A stretch of DNA of 26,493 nucleotides, taken from assembly GCA_002433595.1 (NCBI GenBank), contig DJIL01000036.1, forward strand, positions 1 to 26,493, read 5' to 3'. The notes beneath the pieces are model-generated. The model searched no databases. It saw only the letters and a program-made list of their open reading frames with translations, and had not been told where the DNA came from. Numbering within the stretch: the stretch's first letter is position 1; each line of letters opens with the position of its first letter. Origin of the DNA: a bacterium UBP8_UBA6595. GTDB taxonomy: Bacteria; Margulisbacteria; Marinamargulisbacteria; UBA6595. A program made the position numbers and the translations under genes. Shown here in pieces: positions 15,195-21,693 of this stretch.

Positions 15195-15210
15195 AACGGG
15201 CTAGCCCATT
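15195..15210 (-). terminator. Weak intrinsic terminator after the pseudopilin operon
   Basis: Read on the minus strand, AATGGGCTAGCCCGTT folds into a 6-bp stem (AATGGG with CCCGTT, one G-T pair) with a CTAG loop, followed by ATTTT. It lies 18 bases downstream of the last pseudopilin gene. The plus-strand version has an A-C mismatch, so it favours the minus direction. The rest of the 150-base gap (15078-15227) shows no gene. Confidence 0.4.
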
Positions 15211-15227
15211 TTATCCAGACTATTCAT

Positions 15228-15617
15228 TTAGTGCAGCAATCGCTTAGTAATCGCGCGTGCGGTTCGTTTATTCATATCGTCAGGGGAAGACTCTAAAACA
15301 GCAACACTATATCGAATGGATTCGGGGGTGTCTAGTAGCCAAATTGTACCCCCATCAACCGACACCGATATTCCCTGGTGGCGATATTCGTATACCCGAT
15401 CCTCACGCGACGATACCCCAATAGCAACAACCGGAATCGACACGCCTAATTCAGGCGCAAACGCAAACCCTGATAGCGATAAATAGTAGGCTTGCATTTG
15501 TGCATACCGCCAGTCCAACCATTGGTTGTGATGAATCAACAGCGTGCCACCCGTAGTGACAACCCCCGCAACCACTGAAAGGCTTAGAATAAATCCGGCG
15601 CTTATACTGCCGCGCAT
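15228..15617 (-). CDS. Pseudopilin-like protein lacking Glu5, last gene of the cluster
   Basis: A protein of about 129 residues starting at ATG 15617. It has a short leader MRGSISAG and then FILSLSVVAGVVTTGGTLLI, a class III prepilin-type helix where cleavage after Gly8 would leave Phe1. Position 5 is Leu, not Glu, a property of tip pseudopilins such as GspK. At this length it is far shorter than GspK (about 300 residues), so it is not a direct equivalent. The rest is a small soluble domain with no cysteines (VSIPVVAIGVSSRED; GISVSVDGGTIWLLD). Its start overlaps the end of the preceding GspJ-like gene by 16 bases. It may be a compact minor pseudopilin of a type II secretion or type IV pilus-like machine. 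Confidence 0.7.
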   Translation of the reverse strand: MRGSISAGFILSLSVVAGVVTTGGTLLIHHNQWLDWRYAQMQAYYLSLSGFAFAPELGVSIPVVAIGVSSREDRVYEYRHQGISVSVDGGTIWLLDTPESIRYSVAVLESSPDDMNKRTARAITKRLLH

Positions 15618-16048
15618 ACATACCCAATAATTAACGGCAGCTTGGGTGATTGTGTATCCTGATACCGGTAGTCTATTTGAATATATCCCGGCACAATCTC
15701 TACAGACCATTCCGATAGCCCACAGACTAGCGTGTAGCTATACCAGCGATTATTGCGATAGAGCCGTCGCCGTAAACACGATGTGCGAATATCGTATTGA
15801 ATACGGGGCACATCGGGATGGTGTAGAGTTAACCACCCCTCCATACGGCCAAGCGCATGGGCCTGATTAACATCTTGGCGCATTTGATCCTGCCAATAAT
15901 CATCATCATAGTGACGCATTACTGTTTCCACCCAATGCCCAACCGACTGATACATCGCTCGAATACTCATGCCTGCGGATGGCACTATACTCGCCAATAG
16001 CGCGATAACAATCACCAATTCTACCATCATAAACCCGGGTCGACGCAT
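15602..16048 (-). CDS. GspJ-like minor pseudopilin
   Basis: About 148 residues from ATG 16048. The N-terminus MRRPG/FMMVELVIVIALLASIVP is a textbook type IV prepilin signal: a short positive leader, Gly at -1, Phe at +1, Glu at +5 and a 20-residue hydrophobic helix. The body has DDDYWQDQMRQDV, then two cysteines (TSCLRRRL, YTLVCGL), then SVEIVPGYIQIDYRY. This resembles GspJ/PilW-type minor pseudopilins in order and size. AAAGGG lies nine bases before ATG 16048. An in-frame TTG at 16078 would give a long leader and overlap the upstream gene. The prepilin peptidase two genes further up is its likely processing enzyme. Confidence 0.78.
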   Translation of the reverse strand: MRRPGFMMVELVIVIALLASIVPSAGMSIRAMYQSVGHWVETVMRHYDDDYWQDQMRQDVNQAHALGRMEGWLTLHHPDVPRIQYDIRTSCLRRRLYRNNRWYSYTLVCGLSEWSVEIVPGYIQIDYRYQDTQSPKLPLIIGYVCAAV

Positions 16049-16061
16049 TTGACCCAACCCT

Positions 16062-16343
16062 TTATCGAGCATAGACAACTAGCGAACGCTTATCTGTCAG
16101 CTGGATTGAATATCGTGTGGACCCATAGGGCCCCGTGGATTGAACAACCCCATCGACACAATGCCCCGATAGCGCCAATTGCAAGCAATTATGTGCATAA
16201 TCCAAGTCGTGATTCACAGTGGCTAATTGCGTGCAGTATCGGGCTGCTGAGCCAACCCCAACACGTAGGGTCGCGCATACCACAAGCGCCAATGAGATGC
16301 CCAGCATAGCATCCAAAAGAATAAACCCCGGTCGATTAATCAA
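16062..16343 (-). CDS. GspI-like minor pseudopilin (Asp at +5)
   Basis: A 93-residue protein. The leader MINRPG precedes FILLDAMLGISLALVVCATL, a prepilin-type helix with Gly at -1, Phe at +1 and Asp instead of Glu at +5. The LLDAMLGI stretch parallels the LLEVMVAL of GspI. The remaining short domain has three cysteines (YCTQL, HNCLQ, HCVDG) that could form a disulfide. It starts with TTG 16343, overlapping the stop of the previous gene as TTGA, which is tight coupling. It is probably the second minor pseudopilin of the H-I-J order seen in type II secretion operons. Confidence 0.75.
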   Translation of the reverse strand: MINRPGFILLDAMLGISLALVVCATLRVGVGSAARYCTQLATVNHDLDYAHNCLQLALSGHCVDGVVQSTGPYGSTRYSIQLTDKRSLVVYAR

Positions 16344-16702
16344 GGCCGCATTCGAACTTGACCGAATCCAACACCAACCGTCACCCGGCCCTGACTCCCC
16401 ACTGTAATAGTTCCCGCACGACTCGTACGACCATTGTACGTAAATCCAACCGGACGATTGTGTGAAACAGGCGACGCTACCGCTAGCGTACGAATGAACG
16501 AATTTGGACCATCGGCCACGTGAATCCGATTGGAATGCGCGTGAATGACTGTACGTTTCGCATGGGTTTTCGATACCATACGCGCCAAGACAACCTGCTG
16601 ATACACCACCGGTAGATCAATCGATATACGCCCATACCACGGCAAACCAATAACCATAGCCATCACCCCCATGCTCACACATAGTTCCATCAAACCACCC
16701 AT
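16340..16702 (-). CDS. GspH-like pseudopilin with unusual processing site
   Basis: About 120 residues from ATG 16702 (TTG 16708 is the alternative; an in-frame stop lies just above). The N-terminus MGGLMELCVSMGVMAMVIGLP is a prepilin helix, but the spacing between the Gly and Glu is one residue short of the usual G/F-T-L-x-E, so the cleavage site is non-canonical. The soluble part (VYQQVVLARMVSKTHAKRTVI, then VGFTYNGRTSRAGTITVGSQGRV) resembles the GspH/FimT C-terminal domain with its 'G...V....GR.' ending. The gene begins inside the 3' end of the peptidase gene. First of four pseudopilin-like genes in tandem. Confidence 0.75.
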   Translation of the reverse strand: MGGLMELCVSMGVMAMVIGLPWYGRISIDLPVVYQQVVLARMVSKTHAKRTVIHAHSNRIHVADGPNSFIRTLAVASPVSHNRPVGFTYNGRTSRAGTITVGSQGRVTVGVGFGQVRMRP

Positions 16703-17133
16703 AACCAATACCCAACGCTAGCCATAAAAATAAAGGGAACAAATGGCAACCGATATGACAATGCGCAGCGACCGCGCGCTACCAAAAGCCCAAGGCCAAA
16801 ACCGCTACATAAAACACCCGACCACAATGCAACATACGCCAATCCGGCTAGCCCAAAAAACCCACCCAAAACGCCCATCAGCCACACATCGCCATCGCCC
16901 ATCATCGGTTGTTTATACACCCAATGACTGAGCCAATAAAGGCTTCCGAAGGCAAGCCACCCACCCACAATATCACCAATTCCACTCCCCACAGTTCCAT
17001 TCGCTATATGGTGAATAATGGCTAACACACCCAACGCCGTCACGCCCACTACTGAGACAAGTCCCGTTCGAGCATCTGCAATTGCCATGCTCATTAGCAC
17101 ACAAAAAAACAGCACTGCAACTAAGAGCGTCAT
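16690..17133 (-). CDS. Short prepilin peptidase (type IV leader peptidase, catalytic domain only)
   Basis: A 147-residue membrane aspartyl protease. The two catalytic aspartates are in the expected places: D21 in AIADARTGLV and the GxGD motif in MGDGDVWLM (about 80-88), with five to six hydrophobic segments around them. It consists only of the peptidase half; the N-terminal methylase domain and its zinc cysteines, found in full-length PilD/GspO, are absent. It cleaves the leaders of prepilins and pseudopilins at the inner membrane, and four candidate substrates follow directly. It has one of the best promoters in the window (TTGACA, 17 bases, TATAAA), seven bases before ATG 17133, so it heads the operon on a leaderless mRNA. 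Confidence 0.9.
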   Translation of the reverse strand: MTLLVAVLFFCVLMSMAIADARTGLVSVVGVTALGVLAIIHHIANGTVGSGIGDIVGGWLAFGSLYWLSHWVYKQPMMGDGDVWLMGVLGGFFGLAGLAYVALWSGVLCSGFGLGLLVARGRCALSYRLPFVPFIFMASVGYWLWVV

Positions 17134-17140
17134 GTTTTAC

Positions 17141-17169
17141 TTTATAATAAAAAACCTAACTTATGTCAA
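17141..17169 (-). promoter_or_regulatory. Strong leaderless promoter of the pseudopilin operon
   Basis: Minus strand: perfect TTGACA (17164-17169), 17-base spacer, TATAAA (17141-17146), then seven bases to ATG 17133. Transcription is predicted to start at the ATG. No Shine-Dalgarno sequence exists in the available space. Confidence 0.65.
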
Positions 17170-17222
17170 GCGTTACTTAGCCTTTCTTTAAATACCCCTC
17201 GCGCACTCGATGCGCTTTTGAA

Positions 17223-17750
17223 CTAAATATGTTCTTGAACTAGATCGGCCAATGCTTGGCGACTGCGGTACCCCCGAACCCGAGATACAACGGTGTGTTC
17301 TCGATTCAAAACATAGAGTGTCGGCACTGCGTCCACCGCACCGTATTGCTCCAAAATCTTGGGGTCCGCCATAACTATGGGATAGTCAATCCCTTGTTCA
17401 ATTTTATAAGCTTTTACCACAGCGGGGTCTTTATCAATAGAAACGGCAATAATTTGAAGCCCTTTAGACTTGTATTGATCATAAAATGCCTGAATTTCAG
17501 GATTCATAGCCGAACAACTCCCACACCATGTCGCAAAAAACTTAACCAACACAACCTGTCCATCATAGTCCGATAGCCGAACCGGTTGTCCGTCATGAAC
17601 GGCTGGCCGCACAAACTGAATAGCGTCTCGCTTTAACAATGGAACGGCTTTATCAACGTTGCTAGCCGATGGTCCGCACCCAGAAAGACCAGCGATCACC
17701 GCTACAACCCCTATACTAACTATCCAAAATTGACGCTTTATTTTAATCAT
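17223..17750 (-). CDS. ResA/TlpA-like thiol-disulfide lipoprotein
   Basis: A 175-residue protein with a lipoprotein signal peptide (lipobox LSGC, acylated C25) and a thioredoxin-like domain of the AhpC/TSA-TlpA-ResA class. The active site is TWCGSC (C76 and C79), preceded by VVLVKFFA, and the cis-proline is in AVPTLYV. ResA-type proteins keep apocytochrome c cysteines reduced for haem attachment, which fits the ResB/CcsA operon a few kb away. A general periplasmic disulfide reductase is the alternative. The gene is transcribed alone from a good promoter, divergent from tatA. A small GC hairpin without a U tract on this strand (17201-17215) follows the stop. Confidence 0.9.
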   Translation of the reverse strand: MIKIKRQFWIVSIGVVAVIAGLSGCGPSASNVDKAVPLLKRDAIQFVRPAVHDGQPVRLSDYDGQVVLVKFFATWCGSCSAMNPEIQAFYDQYKSKGLQIIAVSIDKDPAVVKAYKIEQGIDYPIVMADPKILEQYGAVDAVPTLYVLNREHTVVSRVRGYRSRQALADLVQEHI

Positions 17751-17764
17751 AATAACTAAATTTA

Positions 17765-17793
17765 ATTATAGCCAATTGAGCGCTGGTTTTCAA
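17765..17793 (-). promoter_or_regulatory. Promoter of the ResA-like gene
   Basis: Minus strand: TTGAAA (17788-17793), 17-base spacer, perfect TATAAT (17765-17770). The start codon is 14 bases after the -10 box, so the leader is about 7-8 bases without a ribosome site. Confidence 0.6.
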
Positions 17794-17852
17794 CGCGTAA
17801 TTCTGTAGCCGAAATACCCCTACCTGCGCGGTGTGCGTGAATTCGTGAATTA

Positions 17853-17861
17853 TGGTATACT
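17853..17861 (+). promoter_or_regulatory. Extended -10 leaderless promoter of tatA-gmk-rpoZ-coaBC
   Basis: TGGTATACT ends exactly seven bases before ATG 17869. No -35 or Shine-Dalgarno sequence is visible. It is divergent from the ResA-like gene promoter, with about 60 bases between the two -35/-10 regions. Confidence 0.55.
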
Positions 17862-17868
17862 TAAAAGT

Positions 17869-18045
17869 ATGTTTGGATCAACTGAATTAATGATTATTGT
17901 TGTAGTTGTTTTGGTATTGTTTGGATCCGCAGCCGTCCCAAAATTTGCCCGTTCATTGGGACAGGCTAAGTCTGAGTTCGAAAAAGGGCTCAAAAAACCC
18001 ACTAAGCCCGATACTTCCGACTCCGATAAGCACACACTTTCGTGA
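17869..18045 (+). CDS. tatA: Twin-arginine translocation protein TatA/E
   Basis: A 58-residue protein with a very short N-terminus (MFGSTE), one membrane helix (LMIIVVVVLVLFGSAAVP), the FG hinge, an amphipathic helix (KFARSLGQAKSEFEKG) and a short Lys/Asp-rich tail. This is the TatA pattern, the subunit that forms the protein-conducting assembly for folded twin-arginine substrates. TatB and TatC are not in the window. The longer frame from GTG 17833 would add 12 residues before the membrane helix and starts above the predicted promoter, so ATG 17869 is preferred. Its stop overlaps the GTG start of gmk. Confidence 0.92.
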   Translation: MFGSTELMIIVVVVLVLFGSAAVPKFARSLGQAKSEFEKGLKKPTKPDTSDSDKHTLS

Positions 18046-18611
18046 CCCCCCTCCAACACTTGGGGAGAATCATTGTTTTATCCGGACCTTCCGGTGTTGG
18101 AAAAGGATCCGTTATTGCGCCTGTTTTAGCACAGTTTCCTACTATTCATTTGGCATTGTCTGCCACCACACGTCCCCAACGCACTGGCGAATTTGACGGC
18201 ACTCATTACCACTTTAAAACTGATGCCGAATTTGACCAGCTGATTCAAGACAACTGTTTTTTGGAGTGGTGCCACGTGCACAAACATCGCTATGGCACGC
18301 TTAAAGATACGGTAAACACTACCATTCAAACTGGTCACCACAGCCTTATTGAAATTGACACCCAGGGGTTTAAAAAAATTCGCCAACACTGTACCCCCAT
18401 ATCCATTTTTATTGCCCCGCCTAGCCTGGCTGTTTTAGCCGAGCGACTAACCAATCGCCAAACCGAAAGCCCCCACGACATTGACAGTCGATTGGCCGTA
18501 GCAAAAGTCGAACTTGAAAGTCAGGCTGATTACACGTATACTATAGTAAATTTAGATCTTGCTGAAGCCCAGCGCCAGCTAATAGAGATCTTAAAAAAGG
18601 AGCTTATATGA
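18042..18611 (+). CDS. gmk: Guanylate kinase
   Basis: A 189-residue P-loop kinase. The Walker A loop is LSGPSGVGKGS (13-23), followed by the GMP-binding region (SATTRPQRTGEFDGTHYHF; then FLEWCHVHKHRYGT) and LIEIDTQGFKKI, which carries the family's conserved acidic residue. It phosphorylates GMP to GDP. The start is GTG at 18042, overlapping the tatA stop as GTGA, and leaves a normal N-terminus. It overlaps rpoZ by four bases. The gmk-rpoZ-coaBC order is common across bacteria and supports all three calls. Confidence 0.96.
   Translation: MTPLQHLGRIIVLSGPSGVGKGSVIAPVLAQFPTIHLALSATTRPQRTGEFDGTHYHFKTDAEFDQLIQDNCFLEWCHVHKHRYGTLKDTVNTTIQTGHHSLIEIDTQGFKKIRQHCTPISIFIAPPSLAVLAERLTNRQTESPHDIDSRLAVAKVELESQADYTYTIVNLDLAEAQRQLIEILKKELI
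18597..18602 (+). promoter_or_regulatory. Shine-Dalgarno AAGGAG for rpoZ
   Basis: A near-perfect ribosome-binding site inside the end of gmk, five bases before ATG 18608. It contrasts with the absence of such sites at operon heads. Confidence 0.7.
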
Positions 18612-18919
18612 ACTTGTCCGATGCCGAAAGAAAAGATCTAATACTAACCCACTTATCACGGGAATATCCCAACCATTTTTTATTAACAAAAGCCGTTGCT
18701 ATTCGAGCTCGTGAGCTAAAGTCCGGTTCAACGCCCCTCCTTGATGGGTTTACGGATGATCAAGCCCGTAATCAATCGGTTCTGGTTGCTTTGGAAGAAT
18801 TTTATGAAAAAAAGTTAATTATTCAAAATGACCAACCTGAACCAATTATTGCCGAAGAAAAAATAACTAAAAAAGCTAAACCAACGACTGAGCCATTGGA
18901 CGTTGAAACGCCTGCATAA
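18608..18919 (+). CDS. rpoZ: RNA polymerase omega subunit
   Basis: A 103-residue protein with the omega core: HFLLTKAVAIRARELKSGSTPLL (about 18-40), then ARNQSVLVALEEFYEKKL (about 48-65). A charged tail rich in Lys, Glu and Pro follows. Omega helps assemble and stabilise beta' in RNA polymerase. It is encoded between gmk and coaBC, its usual location. ATG 18608 overlaps the gmk stop (ATGA) and has an AAGGAG five bases upstream. CoaBC follows directly after its stop. Confidence 0.9.
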   Translation: MNLSDAERKDLILTHLSREYPNHFLLTKAVAIRARELKSGSTPLLDGFTDDQARNQSVLVALEEFYEKKLIIQNDQPEPIIAEEKITKKAKPTTEPLDVETPA

Positions 18920-20059
18920 TTGAGAGTTTTATTTGGGATTACCGGCAGCATTTCTGCTTATAAATCTTTAAATACCATTCGTCTTTTAATCAAAGCAGGG
19001 CATTCTGTAACCCCCATTCTAACGCATGCTAGCTTGCGATTTGTCACACCTTGGTCTCTGGAAGCCTTGGCTCAAACCCCCCCTGTTACTCCCAATGGTG
19101 AGTATGCCAATCATATCGAATTAGCTGGAGACTGCTTAATTATTGCCCCCGCCACCGCCAATAGTTTAGCAAAGTATGCCCACGGTATTGCTGATGACCC
19201 CTTAAGCACTTTAGCCCTATCGTTTACTGGCCCCAAGATTATTTCACCCGCCATGCACGACAGTATGATTCGACATCCGGCTACCCAACGCAATTTAGAC
19301 CAACTCCGTGCTGATGGCTGGTTAGTCATCGGCCCGGATACCGGGGACTTGTCTGGAATGGATCACGGCGAAGGGCGACTGGTTGATTCTGAGTTGCTGG
19401 CCCTGGCAGTAAGCCTATGTGCCACCGCCACTCCACCCCAACGACCCCACGATCATATTGTCATTACCGCCGGTGGCACGCAAGTCCCCATCGATGCCGT
19501 ACGTGTCATTACCAACCAGTCATCCGGACGTTGGGGCGAAATGATGGCCCATGTGGCCAGCTTATCTGGTGCGCGCGTCACCTTAATTACAAGCCAACCC
19601 CTGCGAATTCACAACCCCCACATCACAGTAATTCCCGTCAAAACCGTCTCCGAGCTTCAAAATGAGCTAACCGTGCGTGTTGAGTCCGCCACTCATCTGT
19701 ATATGATGGCGGCTGTATCTGATTTCTCTGTGCCCATGAGTGTGTCCAAGCGGTCTCGCACCAATTCTGAGGCCTTGCCCCTAACCCCTACAGTGGATAT
19801 TTTAGCCCATTTAACGACACCCAGTCATACAATTCGTGTTGGGTTTTGCTTAGAAACAGATAATTTAGAAGCGAAAACCGCCAAAAAACGTATTCAAAAA
19901 TCGTGCGACTATATGATTGGAAATACAGCTAGCACTATTGGAAAAGCCAACCGATCTTTTTTGATTTTAGGCCCAACAGCCACGACACCCTATACTGATA
20001 TGCCCCTCGAGTTTGCCGCTCAATCAGTCCTATCCGCGACACACTATCGAACAACTTAA
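18920..20059 (+). CDS. coaBC: Phosphopantothenoylcysteine decarboxylase/synthetase CoaBC
   Basis: A 379-residue fusion. The CoaC flavoprotein half (1-175) has VLFGITGSISAYKS, the catalytic His in NHIELA (H65) and PAMHDSMIRHPATQRNL. The CoaB half (about 178-379) has VITAGGTQVPIDAVR, NQSSGRWGE, MAAVSDF and GFCLETDNLEAKTAKKRI. Together they convert phosphopantothenate plus Cys to phosphopantetheine for coenzyme A. Oddities: the cysteine normally in the CoaC active-site flap (ACG in E. coli) is Ser145 (DLSGMDHGEGR), and PAMN is PAMH; I recall a similar pair of changes in mycobacterial CoaBC, so the enzyme may be active. The start is TTG directly after the rpoZ stop. Its TAA overlaps the stop of the convergent tamA. 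Confidence 0.93.
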   Translation: MRVLFGITGSISAYKSLNTIRLLIKAGHSVTPILTHASLRFVTPWSLEALAQTPPVTPNGEYANHIELAGDCLIIAPATANSLAKYAHGIADDPLSTLALSFTGPKIISPAMHDSMIRHPATQRNLDQLRADGWLVIGPDTGDLSGMDHGEGRLVDSELLALAVSLCATATPPQRPHDHIVITAGGTQVPIDAVRVITNQSSGRWGEMMAHVASLSGARVTLITSQPLRIHNPHITVIPVKTVSELQNELTVRVESATHLYMMAAVSDFSVPMSVSKRSRTNSEALPLTPTVDILAHLTTPSHTIRVGFCLETDNLEAKTAKKRIQKSCDYMIGNTASTIGKANRSFLILGPTATTPYTDMPLEFAAQSVLSATHYRTT

Positions 20060-21693
20060 AAGGCTTGCCCCACTGTGAAGTACGCGTGCCAATACGCATT
20101 GCCGCGCGCAACATCCAATCGGAATAGGCCAATGCGACTTACATACCGTGCCCCTGCCCCGTACCCAACTAGTGTGTGAATAGGCTCTGATTTATAGTAA
20201 CTATCTCCAGCGTCTAGAAAAAACACCCATTGCCATTGCGTTGACCATGCATACCGATATTCCAACGATGTGAGTAACACCCGATCTCCCATAAACTCAG
20301 CATATCTATATCCACGCAAGGTATTGGCACCCCCCAACACGTATTGTTGTATCTGAGTATTGGCATCCAGTCGTTCCAAATACCCGTAGTAATTTCGTAT
20401 CCCGACCACATGCTTAGCTCGAATGGGATAAAAAAGGGCTTGGTTAATGGTGAACTTACTGTAATTCACACCCGGCACTGCCATACCTAAAAGATCACCC
20501 CCTCGCTCATAGTCGACCTGCGCGTACGCACCGCGCGTTGGATTCGTCGCATTGTCCAAGCCTTGAACTGCAAACCGCCATCGGATAGCTTCCGCATTAT
20601 AAGCCCTAAATTCATTCAATCTTACCGGCGAAACAAAACTTTTTTTATACTGGACCGATACTAAATATGGGTCAAATACATGCCCAATCGCTACGCGCCA
20701 CCCCTTTACACGCGACGCAATTAAATTATTTCGAACCCCTAGACGCTGCTCTTTGGCGACGATATCTCCAGTCATAAATACTGGATACCGATTAAATAGC
20801 CAAGGTTGGTGGTACTGCAGTTGATAATAACTAGCCGCCACCGTATCTTCCCAACCAATTTGAGAGTGTATTGATACCGAATCACTGTTAATCAGCGTAT
20901 GGTAATGCTTGAGCTCCACCATTGTTGCAAACGATGCATCTGTTTGCTCAAGCCCCAGACTTAGCCGATTACTGTCCGTATCCGTCACAAACAAATCGAC
21001 GTTCACTCGATTATCTTGAGTAACCGTTGGGTAACTATGCAAACTCGTGACATACCCAAGATTGGCAATGTGTTGTTGATCCTGATCCCAATGGCGTTGA
21101 TTGTACGCCATTCCCGACTGTTGCCGTATATCGCGCAGAATAATAGCCGCGGGTATCTGTTGTAATCCCTGAATATTAATACTTGCCACACGCCCTTCAT
21201 TGACATGAATCTGAACGGATTGCGTGACCAAATCAATCCGCTCAACCCGAGCAAAGCGATACCCCAAGTCTCGGTATTGCTTAACAATGCGTACTTGATC
21301 CGATTGAATCATGGATAAATTAACCGGACGGTTAATTTGAGTATCCAAGTCCGCTAAAAATACCGCGCGGGACATTGCGGAAACCCCCATCAAATCAATC
21401 CGTGTCACCATTGGGTATGGATCCACGACAAACACGACTTTCTGCCCCTGCCCCTGTGCCTGAACACGCGCGGTTACTGTTCGAAATCGGCCACTGGCAT
21501 ACAAGCGTTGAATGTCTCGGTTTAAAGCCTCTGGGTCTAACAACTTGCCCAGCTGAACGTCCCCATCCAGGTGTGTTGCAACAGGCAGGCCCTGCAAAGA
21601 CACATGCTGAACCGATACTACCCGATTGCTGGCTATGGCACCCCCCCCCAGAAGCACCCCCATTATAATAATAATTAAGCGACTAAAAAACAT
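20056..21693 (-). CDS. tamA: TamA-like Omp85 outer-membrane assembly protein
   Basis: A 545-residue protein. A signal peptide (about 1-22, ending AIA/S) is followed by three POTRA-like domains (about 24-95, 96-165, 166-240), each with the beta-alpha-alpha-beta-beta rhythm, then a 16-strand-type barrel (about 245-545). The L6 loop signature is LGGANTLRGYRYAEF, and the protein ends in an aromatic residue (VGQAF), as expected for beta-barrel substrates. Three POTRAs and the adjacent tamB gene favour TamA over BamA (usually five POTRAs), though in a bacterium with few Omp85 proteins it could fill a broader role. The start is ATG 21693, overlapping the tamB stop by 11 bases. ATG 21732 would add a non-signal extension. 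A G9 tract lies in the signal peptide codons. Confidence 0.88.
   Translation of the reverse strand: MFFSRLIIIIMGVLLGGGAIASNRVVSVQHVSLQGLPVATHLDGDVQLGKLLDPEALNRDIQRLYASGRFRTVTARVQAQGQGQKVVFVVDPYPMVTRIDLMGVSAMSRAVFLADLDTQINRPVNLSMIQSDQVRIVKQYRDLGYRFARVERIDLVTQSVQIHVNEGRVASINIQGLQQIPAAIILRDIRQQSGMAYNQRHWDQDQQHIANLGYVTSLHSYPTVTQDNRVNVDLFVTDTDSNRLSLGLEQTDASFATMVELKHYHTLINSDSVSIHSQIGWEDTVAASYYQLQYHQPWLFNRYPVFMTGDIVAKEQRLGVRNNLIASRVKGWRVAIGHVFDPYLVSVQYKKSFVSPVRLNEFRAYNAEAIRWRFAVQGLDNATNPTRGAYAQVDYERGGDLLGMAVPGVNYSKFTINQALFYPIRAKHVVGIRNYYGYLERLDANTQIQQYVLGGANTLRGYRYAEFMGDRVLLTSLEYRYAWSTQWQWVFFLDAGDSYYKSEPIHTLVGYGAGARYVSRIGLFRLDVARGNAYWHAYFTVGQAF
21641..21649 (-). repeat. G9 homopolymer in the tamA signal peptide region
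   Basis: Nine C on the plus strand (G9 in the gene), spanning codons 15-18 (CTG GGG GGG GGT). A one-base slip would frameshift the gene within its first 20 codons. Confidence 0.85.

Noticed and set aside
17201..17215. Hairpin GCGCA/TGCGC downstream of the ResA-like gene considered as its terminator
   Set aside because: The T run follows the stem on the plus strand, where no gene ends; on the relevant minus strand no U tract follows. The 5-bp stem is also short.
17256..17576. Plus-strand frame of 106 codons opposite the ResA-like gene
   Set aside because: Antisense to a clear thioredoxin-fold lipoprotein with intact active site.
17833..17868. Longer TatA start at GTG 17833
   Set aside because: It would add 12 residues ahead of the membrane helix, unlike TatA proteins, and overlaps the predicted promoter.
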